Shown here piece after piece: positions 62,501 through 64,000 of a stretch of DNA of 64,000 nucleotides; positions within the stretch are counted from its first letter, which is position 1, and each line of letters starts with the position of its first letter. Made by a program: the position numbers and the translations under genes. The notes under the pieces are model-generated. The model saw nothing but the letters and a program-made list of their open reading frames with translations. It searched no databases and was not told the origin of the DNA. The DNA is from a bacterium. GTDB lineage: Bacteria; Oederibacteriota; CAKKQC01. The DNA lies in contig CAKKQC010000040.1 of the NCBI GenBank assembly GCA_919901855.1, positions 124,001 through 188,000 of the forward strand, given 5' to 3'.

Positions 62501-64000
62501 AACACGGGGGCCACCGCGGCCACGGGCGTGACGGCCTCGGTCGTGCCCGGCGGGCCTTTCGGGATCCTGGGCGGGCCGTATCCTGCCGGGCCGGTCGGGA
62601 TCGCTGGCGGCGGGGCCGCCCAGACGTTCATGTGGACCTATACGGCCACGGGCGCGGGCGGCGTGAACTTCACCGGGGGCGTGGTAGGGACGGACGCCTG
62701 CGGGTCGGCGTTGACCATCGGCGCTCCGGCGACGCCTGCCGTCCAGATCCTGACGCCCGCGAGCCTCGCTGCGGCGGTCACCGTGGCTCCCGTGGCCGTC
62801 TGCGGCGGCCAGATCCTCCAGGTGCGGCTGACGGTCACGAACTCCGGACAGGCGGGAGCGGTGGGGGTAGATGCGGGGCTCTTCGTGGTCTCCGGCGGCG
62901 GCACGGCGGCCCTGGCGGCCGGGCCGTCTCCGGCGCTGCCGGTGGCGCTCGCGGGCGGCTCATCGCGCACGTTCACATGGACGTACACGGGTGGAACCGC
63001 CGGGAGCGTGTGGTTCACGACGACGGTGACGGGGACTGATGCGGTCTCGGGCGCGGCCCTCTCCACCGGTCCCCGCGTGTCGAGCGCGGCCGTGATCAGC
63101 ACGGGCGCCTCGCTTGATGCGAGTCTGTCGGCTCCCGTGGGAGCTTCGAACGGCCAGGTGGTTGCGGTGACCCTTACCCTCACCAACACGGGTGGCGTCG
63201 ACGCCACCGGCGTCGCGCCCGTGATCGGAGTCGTGGCCGGAACCGGCACGTTCGGGGCGCCGTCGCCCGTGAGCCAGACCGTGCCCGCCGGAGCCATGCG
63301 GACGTTCTCGTGGAACTACACGGTGGGGGCGGTGGGGACGCACGCCTTCAGCGCGACCGCCAGCGGGCTGACCTGCACGTCCCTGCCCGTGTCCGCCTCG
63401 GCCGCCACGAGCCTCGCCGCGGTGGCCCCCGCCGCCCTCGCGGGCTCGCTCGTGGTGACGACGCCCTCGCCGCGCACCGTCGGGGAGCTGATCGTGATCA
63501 CGATGACCGTCACGAATACGGGCGGAGCCGGGGCGTCGGGCGTCACGCCGGTCCTGAGCCCGACCGCCGCTCTCGGGGTCCTGGGCGGCCCCGTGCCGGC
63601 CGGCCCGGTGGCGATCGCGGGCGGCGGGAGCGCCGTGACGTTCGTCTGGACCTACACCGTCACGGGGCCGGGCACGGTGTCGTTCAACGGCAGCGCCGCG
63701 GGGGCCGATGCCAACAGCGGGCTGGGCGTCTCGACTGGCGGACTCGCGACCGGCAACGTGATCGTGACCGCCGCGGGAGCCCTGGCGGTTACCTCGCTCC
63801 TGATCTCGCCCGCGCCGAGCGTGAACACGGGCGACGGATTGACGGTCACGCTTACGGTCCGCAATCCGGGAGGCAACCCCGTGAACCTGACCGGGGTGAC
63901 GCGCACGACGGGCAATCCGGCCTCGTTCGGGGCGGCCTCGGCGCTCGCGCCGGCGGTGCCGGTTACGGTGAACGCGGGCGCGTCCACGGTATTCACCTGG
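32513..64000 (+). CDS. Second giant multi-propeller/FN3/CARDB secreted protein, 3' partial
   Basis: The frame is open from the TGA at 32453-32455 to the last base (codon TGG 63998-64000), so the gene leaves the window. From TTG 32513 it has 10,496 codons. TTG is chosen because it gives a good signal peptide: n-region with Arg, core RLALPMLLWASASVAA, mature start DPFDPVDD. The only nearby ATG (32585) would leave just 11 residues before the cleavage site. Order: two PPC-like domains around two CARDB-like ones (32620-34050), FN3, PQQ-like propeller, DUF11, two NPEPLY-SBBP modules (35985-40020), FN3 runs with a Ycf48-like propeller and three kelch propellers (40025-47500), PQQ-like propeller, three NPEPLY-SBBP modules (48940-54360), DUF11 including one with an inserted kelch, then 22 CARDB-like domains from 56690. 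No catalytic motif seen. Likely a huge extracellular or surface adhesin/fibre; function inferred. Confidence 0.92.
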   Translation, partial: MSRRCDSTDGSNTIRALSIRLALPMLLWASASVAADPFDPVDDLRISGNWVTALSTTAWSQPHTLDAVDAVDWYRVWLSEGVSYVFSSTFTGAAASMGAGDVRAWLYDDPVSMTAVGSDDDGGGNSQFNLSYTAMVSGTHYLEVRTYTLGQTWAGAVRVFTEPARLASSLSMVPYVVPVGGWTEVRLTVTNTGGTVANAVLPALQINTGAAAVALIGGPVPPGPIPLSPGNAVTFVWTYSGSGAGIVRFTGTAAGTEAGTGAPKLGAASGNLIVTTLVGALSVVPGTPVGGTMAQVILTVTNQGAAVANGVTVTVWNDAADGEWTFASGPVPAGPQTIGPGASLSFAWSYSVAGCSAAVFTATATGSTGVAMASRLAVPTSDAFDPADDDGMTTPTVLTPTLVMQSHGPHRLCAGDLADWFQIPLNIGETIILTSTYAGAAVSIGDGDTYGELYSDAAGTNEVAYDDDSGDANRQFRVSYMAEATQTYYLRARTYTAGSRWQGSIRYWKIAAPIAPPAPGVTAVPGPHQVTLSWPLLNTSPTSGLPISAYQVMRATGPLGPFSVLKWIGAPAGGFSGTGTTIFVDPSASPAYGHTWYYRVRIRDSFPAFSDALVVSAKPEWSGWHRFRGDAFLSGRSPVSVPDRLEFMWKTAVLPNGLHQAVQHKGTVYLTDTGGALRPYDAFTGVAGTPVANSTNPIYMAPMVGLDEIIYYSAMDSNGKTGLYAWNMPGLGVKYGAIMTSSKGYEGAWMNLSMLAPGEVFTANDYGDYYLLDATPAVDWKYVDMPGQIGGSAVLMNGDVVSLQWTTAGDVLCLTPEGDVRWTFSMGFYPSGKSYESNLAVGPDGTVFAATGDSKAATNYLFAIHPKTGAQIWTVSVPGMIGGIACGLDGFVYLTRTDVGQGFVQKVTPGGSLLWTVTLGGGAGGEAAPPVLTANDRILVAYKVGTTENGLALLRASDGGFLWDWRSGTATVANALAAPILTPQGRVYASLDKIMASFAVPPVVSLTKQVSAPVAVAGDQLTYTIAWSNASVTTATNVWIWDTLPGWCAYANPSLAVRVPAAVTVSALSATGLSGPWAAGEPANGAVAPRIMEWLVSSIPPFTSGSLSYTVNLSLTITGSPALISNQASGTWFFGSTTTMQSSGVVMTTAWGSPAVALNVRRPDPVYAAAGEVQTWRIDMGNTAVSATAFNLVLTSRTFNGRAYEAGSLSTWVGGVGTVTSSWATAGGGPWTPGEPAGGTQEPLLLRWTVAQLLPGMSGYVQWQVRPVATGSSRLGVTLSATFSCDPSLAIGRAVSPDDIERGGRVDLPMQWIRLHDGAWPRHGTPQSGRAVAVDPGGNVIAVGYDDLTAFGMNHDFLIRKYDPAGTLIWSLTYNFNAAVPNTDEAFGVATDATGNIVVAGNTVLAKTDWLVLKLDPSGAILWTRTLNALGNGDDFVGGSTGTSGFGNPVGIDASGSIYVAGTERNASFQNAWLIAKYDPAGTLLWTKTWNGAASGGSTANAIAVDPAGNFVVAGTAGFGGSGTELVRKYDSGGNEVWTTSWTNPAAMMGLGALGVGLDRDGNVLAACFESLQCMQGDWKIRKLDPLGIPLWERGFDAGGGCSEDEPYGVAVDGAGNWLVGGMARPPSVPGYWMLRKYDPAGNLVDAIARNDLTDSGGFPGTRLLGVAAAAGSQDACLAGDEQMLEGNYDMAVARYATAPFSAPSPPVTLTANATGFAITVGWSQAGAGTNPVAGYRIYRQTWPGVLSTAGVLVATVAGATSTYYRDAFVVPGVQYSYRVLAVDTAGVPGYLSPEGWAAITGSPACVHKQGSPAGPMCVGAVMTYTISWSNAGAVTVTGLTITDTLPGAVGYVGASLVTWMQADGSGTPGLSASAYAPSLGGPWTPGQPANGTVGVVLRWVVNRVVPGASGYLTFQAAVQDSGALGDGASFGNQASSTSSITSDPLMTEAAANTASRPPLPVSLYLRNPDPLYASIGDAIQYALTVSNGSSVTVTNLAVMTRPGMFANRSYVTPSFSALILGSNVTSSAWGVTEFGPWIPGEPPDGTADPVYVRWTFDVLRPGGAGTIQFRARALAGGTTMLYGYAGATGDTGVGCRAGLPYTTTDTGERLFPPPLAWIRLTSTGAVNMGSGSVDVAYGVAVDASGGVVVAGAGDRSDIFQGKNWLVRKYDAAGNPGWTDNFDSGMGDDKAEAVAMDGVGNAYVAGVTGGSDWLVRKYGPGGGLLWNQTYNGPGSSMDEATSIAVDAMSGSVYVGGWQWTGGAAGYEWAVRKYDSGGGLVWMQSGNGPRANSEYLYGVAVDPWGDIVAGGHETNLSTGQDVSVAMWDATGSLLWSRSWAASGMSDDEARAVATDRNGNVYVAGISNPASAYNWLVQKYDNAGNLVWTRKYANPGNSNNCGAYGITVDDAGNVVVTGQVDYGMSTEDMWNWVTRKYDNAGNLIGVEEHTGIVPTPLGGVGGPHGKDGLNAVAPVPASQAVVVAGSEDVQGEVQNFAVAKYILTPWSPPQAPLNMTAAGGGLQAALSWTPAAAGSRPVSGYRIYRQTWGGVRPVVQTLLAEVNGPASGAFTDFAVTAATRVYYRILAVDDQGAESRLTDEVDVLPVVSLPPSAPPSLTALGQNQQVALNWAPSTQGTDPLAFYDIFRATCADCPYNIVGGVAATTTSTLDPGGLVNGTTYWYKVRAGSTVPDYSAFSMTASGTPLDENLNPPGCFTAAQRGTSNVIDLAWCFAPAGTHPATAYAIYRTTYAGPALGAVAVVDALTNAAVDRVPAPGTYWWHARAVGSLSDPSPLSGPIVIAGSPPGVPMNLTAIGQVAAIALAWDASVAGTYAVSGYFVYRGSFPGGESPAFIARLIGMYATAYTDTAILPGIMYYYTVNAYDALLPIPNESGASAEATAAALAPLVAGAGTWIEQWNPSRTYVPGSTFFLQDVASPSRKVGYAVGFNGTVLKTVDGGLDWKRLASFGAVTDLYAVAFSDTSTGVVAGGASGSGNYIWRTSDGGQSWVVTGSATQAVRALAFTTSWTGFAASLNGEVYRTDTAGASWTLLPTAVSENLNGISAVEVSPGVEHVWAVGAAGRVIKSVNGGAGWGTYVLGSGKADMEDVAFGGPDVGWIVGAPADAFMTNAGGDTAVEWVNMTVGGAAKYGVTFTDTVSGWITGSRSGVVDGIIKMTKNSGLTWADEATRSYLSISTGPRSFRQSAFAGVADGWAVGEKGIVVRRTQDDPPVPPLDLSARAGSDRVNLSWSEATPGTYPLSGYMVYRSTYTGGGYDRIQRLYDPLTTTFTDFGVTVSLRVYYVVRGYDTDGIESANSNEANAMPSGGLPNPPGAPSALTGKPMDAMARLVWRPSPVGTYPVSGYQVYRATYSGFALAGGTYIGRTWGLSATGYLDSPLVNATPYYFRVRALDDQATPNYSLPSGELFVLTFRPPLPNLVWTQGAPALFTHYMPAVAELDGYVYAVGDGTNWSQKTERYHPGTGVWTELGDLDSGRSGPGRFEVAALGGTLYALDPYGGSSVERFDPATGKWILTGVAIAGTRTRFDYAGDALGGSFYFFGGSMSILTDKQVDSFTVPAAYTAHPNWTFSRSGYDATTFGSRIYVTGGSEYTSLSRVEAYDPGAESWTMREPMPTGRYGLRTERLGGLIIAMGGMSCTGVVEAYDPKADIWYRGFKAMPVSGDNFGSVVVGGKVRAVGGVTSSSFNGEARILEAVGGPGRVGLQWEYQPGTWPIAQFRIWRATYSGGQNLLGAPQFPMAGTATATVDSAAVDGITYFYVMDAVDTRGNRSPMSPEVYAAAFVPPSAPASAVVSDAGDAYLEIQWSPSVPGSFPIDGYNVYRGGFPGGPYSLIASVSGAYATTYTDAGILNGFPRYYVIRARDSQPAPLPPALSGPSPEAWGTPAAPPLLGLEWRLRSKMAAARKGFALGLIDGKIYVAGGEGAMFGNDVPTVEVFDPFTNKWSPRSNLGFTSRKWLSSAVWGGRLYTFGGDIANLPQTTVEAYDPATDSWSAKFPLPRAREKTGAAQLGGLVYVTGGAPPGFMGNTWMDIYNPASDTWQAFPSDIPTARSYHISDVQDGRVWLVGHESMTLTPYDALDPATGTWRTYDDEGMLTPGGMTQHSHNFFGGNWQDKILIIGGTSGGPASPIVDVYYPRGRTMRRTGDLNVPRGLGRLVTTEVGKVYAVGGDMNPTTSDDCEEGRSLIVRNRNGNAIDLRWVHQKGTNSILNYQVFRATFCGGGTLYQRVAALDALNVPPATQTTSLYADLTVVPGTWYYYQVRITDNAGKSAITNEDWALAAVPPSAPTNLTVLTEGSRFLILSWAPSASGGTYGITRYAVYRSTGSDGPFMPAGTTLDAGTTAFIDMFLTDGVRYTYAVAAQDAADPANEGAWSATNSGEPYEPPAPFIVAWTALPSLNTARWGHGLAAWNNQLYAFGGDGGAGTLASMEVLSPLAFGSPWVPLAPSGVPFVARRLFGCTLRDGKFWVVGGNSGLSVTPITAMQVFDPSTTGWSDVVTAGFDPMEGFGMEADPVTGWLVAFDGYNGSGYSYELQYRNPVSSGWTVISNPMFGGWPARSRLGSATSGFSAFFFGGDNGSAQNAVQEYVFWRQDLVDHQWMPVATAGPAGATLVYRPYAIGGNGLIAAGTTPVMEYNPSKRTWATRAALPAPRTDARAVNMNFKLYVVGGRTAVGGAALASAFEGEPLHAVPGDDVVGLNWGVEAGTYPLASYKLYRSTSSPESWGGLGAPAYSFGPGTTSYTDAAVTNGNAYFYIGVADDVRGHQGLMWDVATLPISAPANLTAVAGSSAIALSWDPIANPDGENLIGYSVFRTTYAGVGLIDMPSASLYMAGMVSRNQTWFTDVGLTNGTKYFYVVRAISSQTFWGNPSNEAWATPAYIQPPGVPQDLVATPGLDQVVKLTWTASCAGGAAITGYRVWRTTMPATSPKVTGIQIASVILPQSATVFMMLVDQTASAAFGRTYYYALDALDENKPPTLSGESAVASAMPGAGYWRMARGDVEGTGRSQLADGLRTSLAVGWSIPTSGTVWGTPAVNAADGSLYVTDDGALGGFLYHIDATGGVLWSPALPVGGVGTVSSPSISYADEFGTVDRIYVGGRSGAAGYLYSFDNAGVLVWSRLLGGPVNASPLPLPGGGVIVGADNGVVRAYQRDGSIAWTANLPGAIVGAVGFVNDAIVVGCGDWNLYGLRPDDGLVLGSIALTGTPSGFSADPVRKHLYVATRGGRLHDVDVNVGPTIAWTGNAGGAFVGAPAFDQTTGNVFAACTDGLVYGFNVADPAGTFASEDTGAPILSSIAVAAKGRLYWTDEAGRAVEAAGPGVGLSVCAPAGAGPFGTASPALWQDGSGRGRVYAGSRSQAVHAFVDAPGRPQGLVATTLPGAVRLDWTVSVAGFYPVSGYTVWRATCAACPASWAGYTPDALSTTWADTTVAPATPYWYRLYAYDDSPYLNPSLAATVTGTSGGACAPSLTLKARNPEPLYVNCSEQQLWRVAFSNPGASTVFNLTITAKLPQLAERYYAVESFSATLTGGAAITASAWAQFAGYTPGEPTLGTTTDPLYLRWTVGALGPGRSGEVSFRTIAACNPPEALLEVMVSATMSCDPGGVSQFVVPYSDTATGKRIEPPLYALRLRSAPGMAATPFDMDTDSAGNVYVVGREASAAGDINGRICKFNPSVAAQLATTTYEGTAGGTGEALGVVVDAGGNPIVAGYENMTLGGYNWRIRRYDPSLTAVLASTTYDAPNGGSDRAIAIALDASGNVFVGGKEDGPGGQDEWSLRMYNPALSVLLGATIWGGADALDDQVESLALDASGNVYAAGLETTVAAGNNWRIRKYGPGLATLLASTNFDGSAGGNDEAREILVDAAGFVYVAGWELAAAGGNNWLIRKYDASLSTVLAIASYNAPTNGSDRLYGAALDRAGNLVLAGKEDGPGGVDNWSLRRYDNALNFLDGLTHDGIAADEDNLMAVRPFGSGTVYVTGLETVRGGESQAAVARYVLGSWYPPAASIGLTATAGLSLVTLAWTPAVPGTRSVSAYRIYRQTFAGVIPGEGGFLAQVDGATVSAYSDSTVAGGTTYFYRVLVVDLAGAASVPSMESAATPLAACVPNLTLKVRNPEPLYVNGGEVQLWRIAFSNSGAQTVFNLTVTTATGGFFSQTYSAGPSLSVTVTGGGSLASAAWSSDGIAWTPGECSGGCGGPLQLRWVVSPLGPGRSGELSFRTTMLGGGEQAVDVTVSATMSCDPAGLAGAVLSYSDTATGKRIEPPLMALRSYDGPASGVDIAHSAATDAAGNVYVAGREAGLVGLANWRVRRYDPELSAVLSSTDFDGPGSNSEAAYDVAVDGAGNVLVAGSEFDFAGGGNWRIRRYDPTLTALLSSAVYNGPGNTNDSAYGLAIDGAGNVVVAGYETGSVGGTNWMVRKYDATLGTLIAATDYNGPGNAGDFAYSVAVDASGNVVVAGSETGTVGGTNWSVRKYDPMLAVLLGSTDYDGPAGGSDIARRLVVDGAGNVVVVGREAGSAGGVNWRIRRYDPSLTVLLSTTDYNGPGNLSDDAWTVALDGVGNLVVAGSEWGAVGANNWRIRKYDSALNLIDSQAHDGLVAGGTEVAGYRIAVVGSATVYVPGQEDVRDEGTNFMIARYELASFFPPATPAGLTASGYVGYVGLQWTPAAAGTRAVSGYRVFRQTFAGVQGSGLLVDLANVTTSTYNDASAIPGTPYFYRVLAVDWMGAESGLSMEATGSPLAVCVPSLTLKARNPEPLYVSAGEQQLWRIAFSNSSVQTVYNLTITTQAGSFGERTYVPASFSVTVAGATVTVAHTTNMAAAWAQVEPPAPQTDPLYLRWVISSLGPSQSGELSYRTTAIAGLEMAYATAVTATMACDAGGLSGVSLSYSDTATGKRIAPPLMALRTYNGPVSAGDYGNAVAVSPAGDVFVAARESGLAGGFNWRIRSYDATLGTLLASTDYNGPANVSDETTGIAVDAAGNVVVAGYETGLVGGGNWRIRKYDATLTVLLASTDYDGPGSGTDLANGVVVDAAGGIVVVGLERGSAGSDNWRIRRYDATLSTLLAATDYDGPANGADAALAVARDPAGGVVVVGREDGSAGGYNWRVRRYDVTLSTLLATTDYNGAVGNVDIATAVAVDRDGRIFVAGSEWTPGGGDNTRVRCYDSSLQFLKASAMFDSPITALDTAAGASLDSSGNLVLAGYEVGAGSTYDWWVRKLDNALNPVGAKISHDGLLAGYDILRAVAANGTASVYVTGVETVRDENSNAAVARYELPAFYPPAAPAGLTASGYPGYIGLQWTPAAVGTRAVSGYRFFRQTWAGVTEGSYLGQVSDGTTSTFQDATVVGGVQYFYRVLAVDWMGVESAISMEATATACPGLLPLVTMEQAPASPGIGDLVTYRIIVTNPPGGATVTNVTVFDTLSPVIAGPAAVVRPGQVAVFSPVAGGTLFRTVGVPLSPLSPGATFTYTVTGRVAAVCGVTTVANVAFVETSGLCGGGAMLSGTASFTVNPAAASFAVAQTQVPASPGIGATVTYQMVVTNTGAATLLDVLVVDTLTAVVVGVTSAQPAGFGPVVAGVAGSASTYTFSGTRLTWTTKPPMPGSLSGLGAAAINESLYVAGGTSGGAPLASAYRYDLSTDSWAPIAPLPTGRTGVTLAAVGGTVYAFGGFDGGSYLQEVQAYDPATDTWTLRNNAMPTARNGMAVAVVGGNVYLIDGFQSGSPQDAVEVYDPVANTWAVKAPDPDPRTGAGAGVAGGLIYVFGGTDSGGYTALTEVFDPVANTWSTKASLPMARGEIAGVSLNGRVYAVGGVDGGGYGPAVVEYDPANDRWVAQPNMATGRGSLASTAFAGRIAAVGGFSGVTALKTLELGAPGFGPGAVLTFTITGQVGVVCGTTGVSSTAFATGSTACAELDQFGGVSGFVLAPPPVPVLSVVKAHAPASPLPGTAVTYTTVVTNAGASTITALVVTDTLAAGLTFTGQSTSAGLAWNGATTGVIAWSGTVTLAPGASVTVILDATVACAAGTISSTSWARGTRGCVWGEAASAPDAFTVVSPGALAAAVSAPAIVSVGQIFAVTLTATNTGGAAVGTLTATAFVGPGVAAVLGPVPAGYGVLAPGLGDTFAWTVTATAAGPVTFTLTAAGFACGTTTVLAASTVVTTVQTPPALAVHVAAFPDPVVQASTFLVTVTVTNTGQAGASGLVFDAFAQAGAGGASLSSAPVLPGALAGGAAVTLTWTFTGSTIGLVAFTATVSGVDVNSGAMVAAARDTSVPVTVTSPSSLVAAIYASRTSVSVGQVIELSLTVTNTGGVAATNVAAAAWQSGGAGTATLSPAAPVLVPSIATNAGALYTWSVTATGAGTLCLSATATADGPIVSGASSVCIGVETPASLAATATFLPATACVFQSALFVLDVANAGQAASSGTTVNLWPSGGAAGYVTMGPNPAGPIAIPGGASVSFTWTVMGTSAGTLSLTATASGADVNTGAAVVTAPAAAGPVTFSDPADLSPGLTVAGVASVGQVVPLSFSLRNVGGTDATGVTPSATTTSGSGLLGPMVPASQDVPVGATRLFAFDYTVETPGVHVFSITATGLTCGTATTSAYITGSLTAEMPAVLSATAIVTTPATVTVGEVVVVTMTVTNTGEASATGAAANLLAAGAAGLLGGPYPAGPVAIAGAASQTFVWTYTTTAAGAVTFTATAAGADANSGVVTAVGPLSIPGVMVLTPAGLSAAVSVSPAAVCSSQTFQVRLTITNSGMAGATGVDAGAFVVSGGGAATLVGGPTPALPTGLAGGLSRVFTWTFTGSSAGAVWFTTTVSGTDSVNGAALSTGPVTSAAEAVATGAVLAAALSFTPAVASVDQVVAVVLTVSNTGDTAALGVGASATTVTGAGLMGSAVPASQGVPAGGFVTFAWTYTASGTAPSHVFSVTASGTACGGLVAMAATTGTLPVETAAALSGTLIVTTSAIVEVGQLIVLTMTVTNTGAADVTGVYPILSPSSGIVSGTLLSPVGPVAVAGGAAQTFVWTYTATASGFVSFAGSAAGADENSGMAVGTGAKVTPAVQIMTPANVSAAITISPVGVCVGESFQVRLTVSNTGEVDVLSLDAGAFVVSGSGGVVLVGGPSPTLPSTVGGGLTRTFTWTFTGGAAGSVWFTTTATGLDALTSAALSTGPVTSPAEAVATGAVLSAAVSFTPAVASVGQPVAVTLTVSNTGDTAATGVAVSATTATGAGLLSAAVPASQGVPAGGFVTYAWTYTVSGTAPGHIFSMTASGTACGGLFVGAPASGILTVQAAAALSGTLIVTTPAIVEVGQLIVLTMTVTNTGAADANGVYPLMSPSSGIVSGTLLSPTSPVVLASNASQTFVWTYTTTAAGSVFFDGRADGTDANSGFAVGTGPMPVPATQVLTPPSLAAAVTVEPVSVCSGQDFQVRLTITNSGQVTANGVDAGALVLSGAGAALVGGPTPALPMTFASGVSRTFTWTFTGAAAGSVWFTTTVSGTDAITAAGLSTGPVTSAPVAVSTPAILVASVSAPTTACTSSVVTVVLTVTNTGGVDATVVAPSATTTSGSGSFGAPAPASQTVPAGTMRTFSWAYTVDTAGSHVFSATASGLTCGSSAVSGDAMGTLAATAAASLSGTLIVTTPVPTETGQMIVLTMTVTNTGMAVATGVTGSLVPGAALGVLAGPFPAGPVSLASSTSQTFVWTYTTTGAGGVSFTGGATGTDACGSALTIGSPATPAVQILTLPSLEAAVTVEPISACSGQSFQVRLTITNSGEVTANGVDAGALVLSGAGAALVGGPTPALPMAIAGGVSRTFTWTYTGAAAGSVWFTTTVSGTDALTAAGLTTGPVTSVPVTISTPAVLVSSVSAPPAACTGSVVTVTLTVTNAGGVDAMAVSPSATTTSGSGLFGAPTPASQTVPAGTMRTFAWSYTVGTVGAHSFSATASGLTCGSSAVSGAGAASLAATAAAALSGTLIVTTPVPLTVGQVVVMTLTVTNTGATAATGVTASVVPGGPFGILGGPYPAGPVGIAGGGAAQTFMWTYTATGAGGVNFTGGVVGTDACGSALTIGAPATPAVQILTPASLAAAVTVAPVAVCGGQILQVRLTVTNSGQAGAVGVDAGLFVVSGGGTAALAAGPSPALPVALAGGSSRTFTWTYTGGTAGSVWFTTTVTGTDAVSGAALSTGPRVSSAAVISTGASLDASLSAPVGASNGQVVAVTLTLTNTGGVDATGVAPVIGVVAGTGTFGAPSPVSQTVPAGAMRTFSWNYTVGAVGTHAFSATASGLTCTSLPVSASAATSLAAVAPAALAGSLVVTTPSPRTVGELIVITMTVTNTGGAGASGVTPVLSPTAALGVLGGPVPAGPVAIAGGGSAVTFVWTYTVTGPGTVSFNGSAAGADANSGLGVSTGGLATGNVIVTAAGALAVTSLLISPAPSVNTGDGLTVTLTVRNPGGNPVNLTGVTRTTGNPASFGAASALAPAVPVTVNAGASTVFTW
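32620..34050 (+). other. N-terminal PPC-CARDB-CARDB-PPC segment of giant 2
   Basis: Two copies of a pre-peptidase C-terminal (PPC)-like domain: DAVDWYRVWLSEGVSYVF with DDDGGGNSQF and YLEVRTY (to ~33005), and GDLADWFQIPLNIGETIIL with YDDDSGDANRQF and YYLRARTY (33655-34045). Between them are two CARDB-like sandwiches, VTNTGGTVANAV and VTNQGAAVANGV. The Asp/Asn-rich loops of the PPC copies could bind calcium, as some PPC domains do; this is not demonstrated. Confidence 0.75.
34380..35510 (+). other. First PQQ-like propeller of giant 2
   Basis: Quinoprotein-like blades: WHRFRGDAFLSGRSPV, GTVYLTDTGGALRPYDAFTG, GVKYGAIM, GDVLCLTPEGDVRWTF, GTVFAATGDSKAATNYLFAI, KTGAQIWTVSVPG, GFVYLTRTD, GSLLWTVTLGG, NGLALLRASDGGFLWDW, GRVYASLDKIM. 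It follows an FN3 (34055-34370). Confidence 0.75.
35511..40020 (+). repeat. DUF11 and two NPEPLY-SBBP modules of giant 2
   Basis: DUF11 (35511-35985, VSLTKQVSAPVAVAGDQLTY), then a sandwich opening RRPDPVYAAAG, then an SBBP propeller (36430-37610). An FN3 and another DUF11 follow (37615-38390), then a sandwich opening LRNPDPLYASIG and an SBBP propeller (38855-40020). These blades are the variant with YDPAGTLIWSLTYN / NLVWTRKYANPGN strands, like the propeller at 18315-19440 in giant 1. Confidence 0.8.
41222..42160 (+). other. Ycf48-like (photosystem-assembly-factor-type) propeller
   Basis: Repeated blades of the BNR/Ycf48 type: VGYAVGFNGTVLKTVDGG followed by LDWKRL, TGVVAGGASG, YIWRTSDGGQSW, TGFAASLNGEVYRTDTAG, VWAVGAAGRVIKSVNGG, VGWIVGAPADAFMTNAGG, SGWITGSRSG, GWAVGEKGIVVRRTQ. 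The Gly-x-x-x-x-T-x-D-G-G-x-x-W turns are typical. It is the only domain of this type in the window and sits between FN3 runs, so it is a structural or binding module rather than a photosynthesis factor. Confidence 0.8.
42800..46600 (+). repeat. Three kelch propellers alternating with FN3 pairs
   Basis: Kelch propellers at about 42800-43620 (VYAVGDGTN, LYALDPYGG, IYVTGGSEY, AMGGMSC), 44210-45090 (IYVAGGEGA, LYTFGGDIA, VYVTGGAPP, KVYAVGGDM) and 45710-46600 (LYAFGGDGG, FWVVGGNSG, FFFGGDNGS, LYVVGGRTA). Each is followed by two FN3 domains (43625-44205, 45090-45705, 46605-47190). The first ends in a propeller-to-FN3 joint, EAVGGPGRVGLQW, equivalent to EAVGGDDQVGLQW in giant 1 near 13520, so propeller and FN3 were copied as a unit. 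Confidence 0.8.
47510..48640 (+). other. Second PQQ-like propeller of giant 2
   Basis: Begins GYWRMARGDVEGTGRSQLAD, the counterpart of GSWKTARANGYATGRSQAGR in giant 1 at 14445, and keeps parallel strands (GTVDRIYVGGRS against GNVDRIYVGAKT; IVGADNGVVRAYQRDGSI against IIGDQSGLVRRVSRSGAP). An FN3 with a CAACP motif follows. Confidence 0.75.
48940..54660 (+). repeat. Three NPEPLY-SBBP-FN3 modules of giant 2
   Basis: Sandwiches opening ARNPEPLYVN, VRNPEPLYVN and ARNPEPLYVS (48943, 50848, 52768) each end with TMSCDP or TMACDA and a YSDTATGKRI linker. SBBP propellers follow at 49400-50525, 51310-52445 and 53220-54360 with blades of the VDASGNVVVAGSETG type. Each closes with a divergent cap (SGTVYVTGLE, SATVYVPGQE, TASVYVTGVE) and an AVARYEL or MIARYEL strand. 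FN3 domains follow each module. Confidence 0.85.
55300..56150 (+). other. Six-bladed kelch inserted in a DUF11 of giant 2
   Basis: Blades LYVAGGTSGG, VYAFGGFDGG, VYLIDGFQSG, IYVFGGTDSGG, VYAVGGVDGGG, IAAVGGFSG with YDPATDTW / YDPVANTW turns. The host DUF11 (from about 55065) is interrupted after STYTFSGTRL and resumes at FGPGAVLTFTITG. This is the same arrangement as the two insertions in giant 1. Confidence 0.8.
56690..64000 (+). repeat. At least 22 tandem CARDB-like Ig domains
   Basis: Domains of 105-115 residues, each with a strand such as VGQ-x-x-x-VTLTVTNTGG, a middle F-x-W-x-Y-x-x-TAAG strand and a final A-x-GTDA-x-SG or A-x-GLTCGS strand. Starts are spaced about 320-345 bases, from 56695 to 63780, the last being cut by the window edge. 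From about 58360 they fall into three alternating types (see the triad feature). They resemble CARDB/DUF11 adhesion-stalk domains. Confidence 0.85.
58360..63440 (+). repeat. Five A-B-C three-domain super-repeats
   Basis: Type A (LSGTLIVTTPA-x-VEVGQ, AGPVAIAGG, QTFVWTYTTTAAG) starts near 58360, 59387, 60405, 61415 and 62424, with a sixth near 63440. Type B (AAVTVEPVSVCSGQ, FQVRLTITNSG, LVGGPTPALP, GSVWFTTTVSGTDA) follows about 345 bases later. Type C (VSAPTTACTSSVV or SFTPAVASVGQ, SATTTSGSG, PASQ-x-VPAG) comes about 345 bases after that. The super-period is 1,009-1,027 bases. Copies 3 and 4 (60405-62420) contain stretches of well over 30 identical bases, for example within 60850-60900 against 61860-61910. 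Confidence 0.85.
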
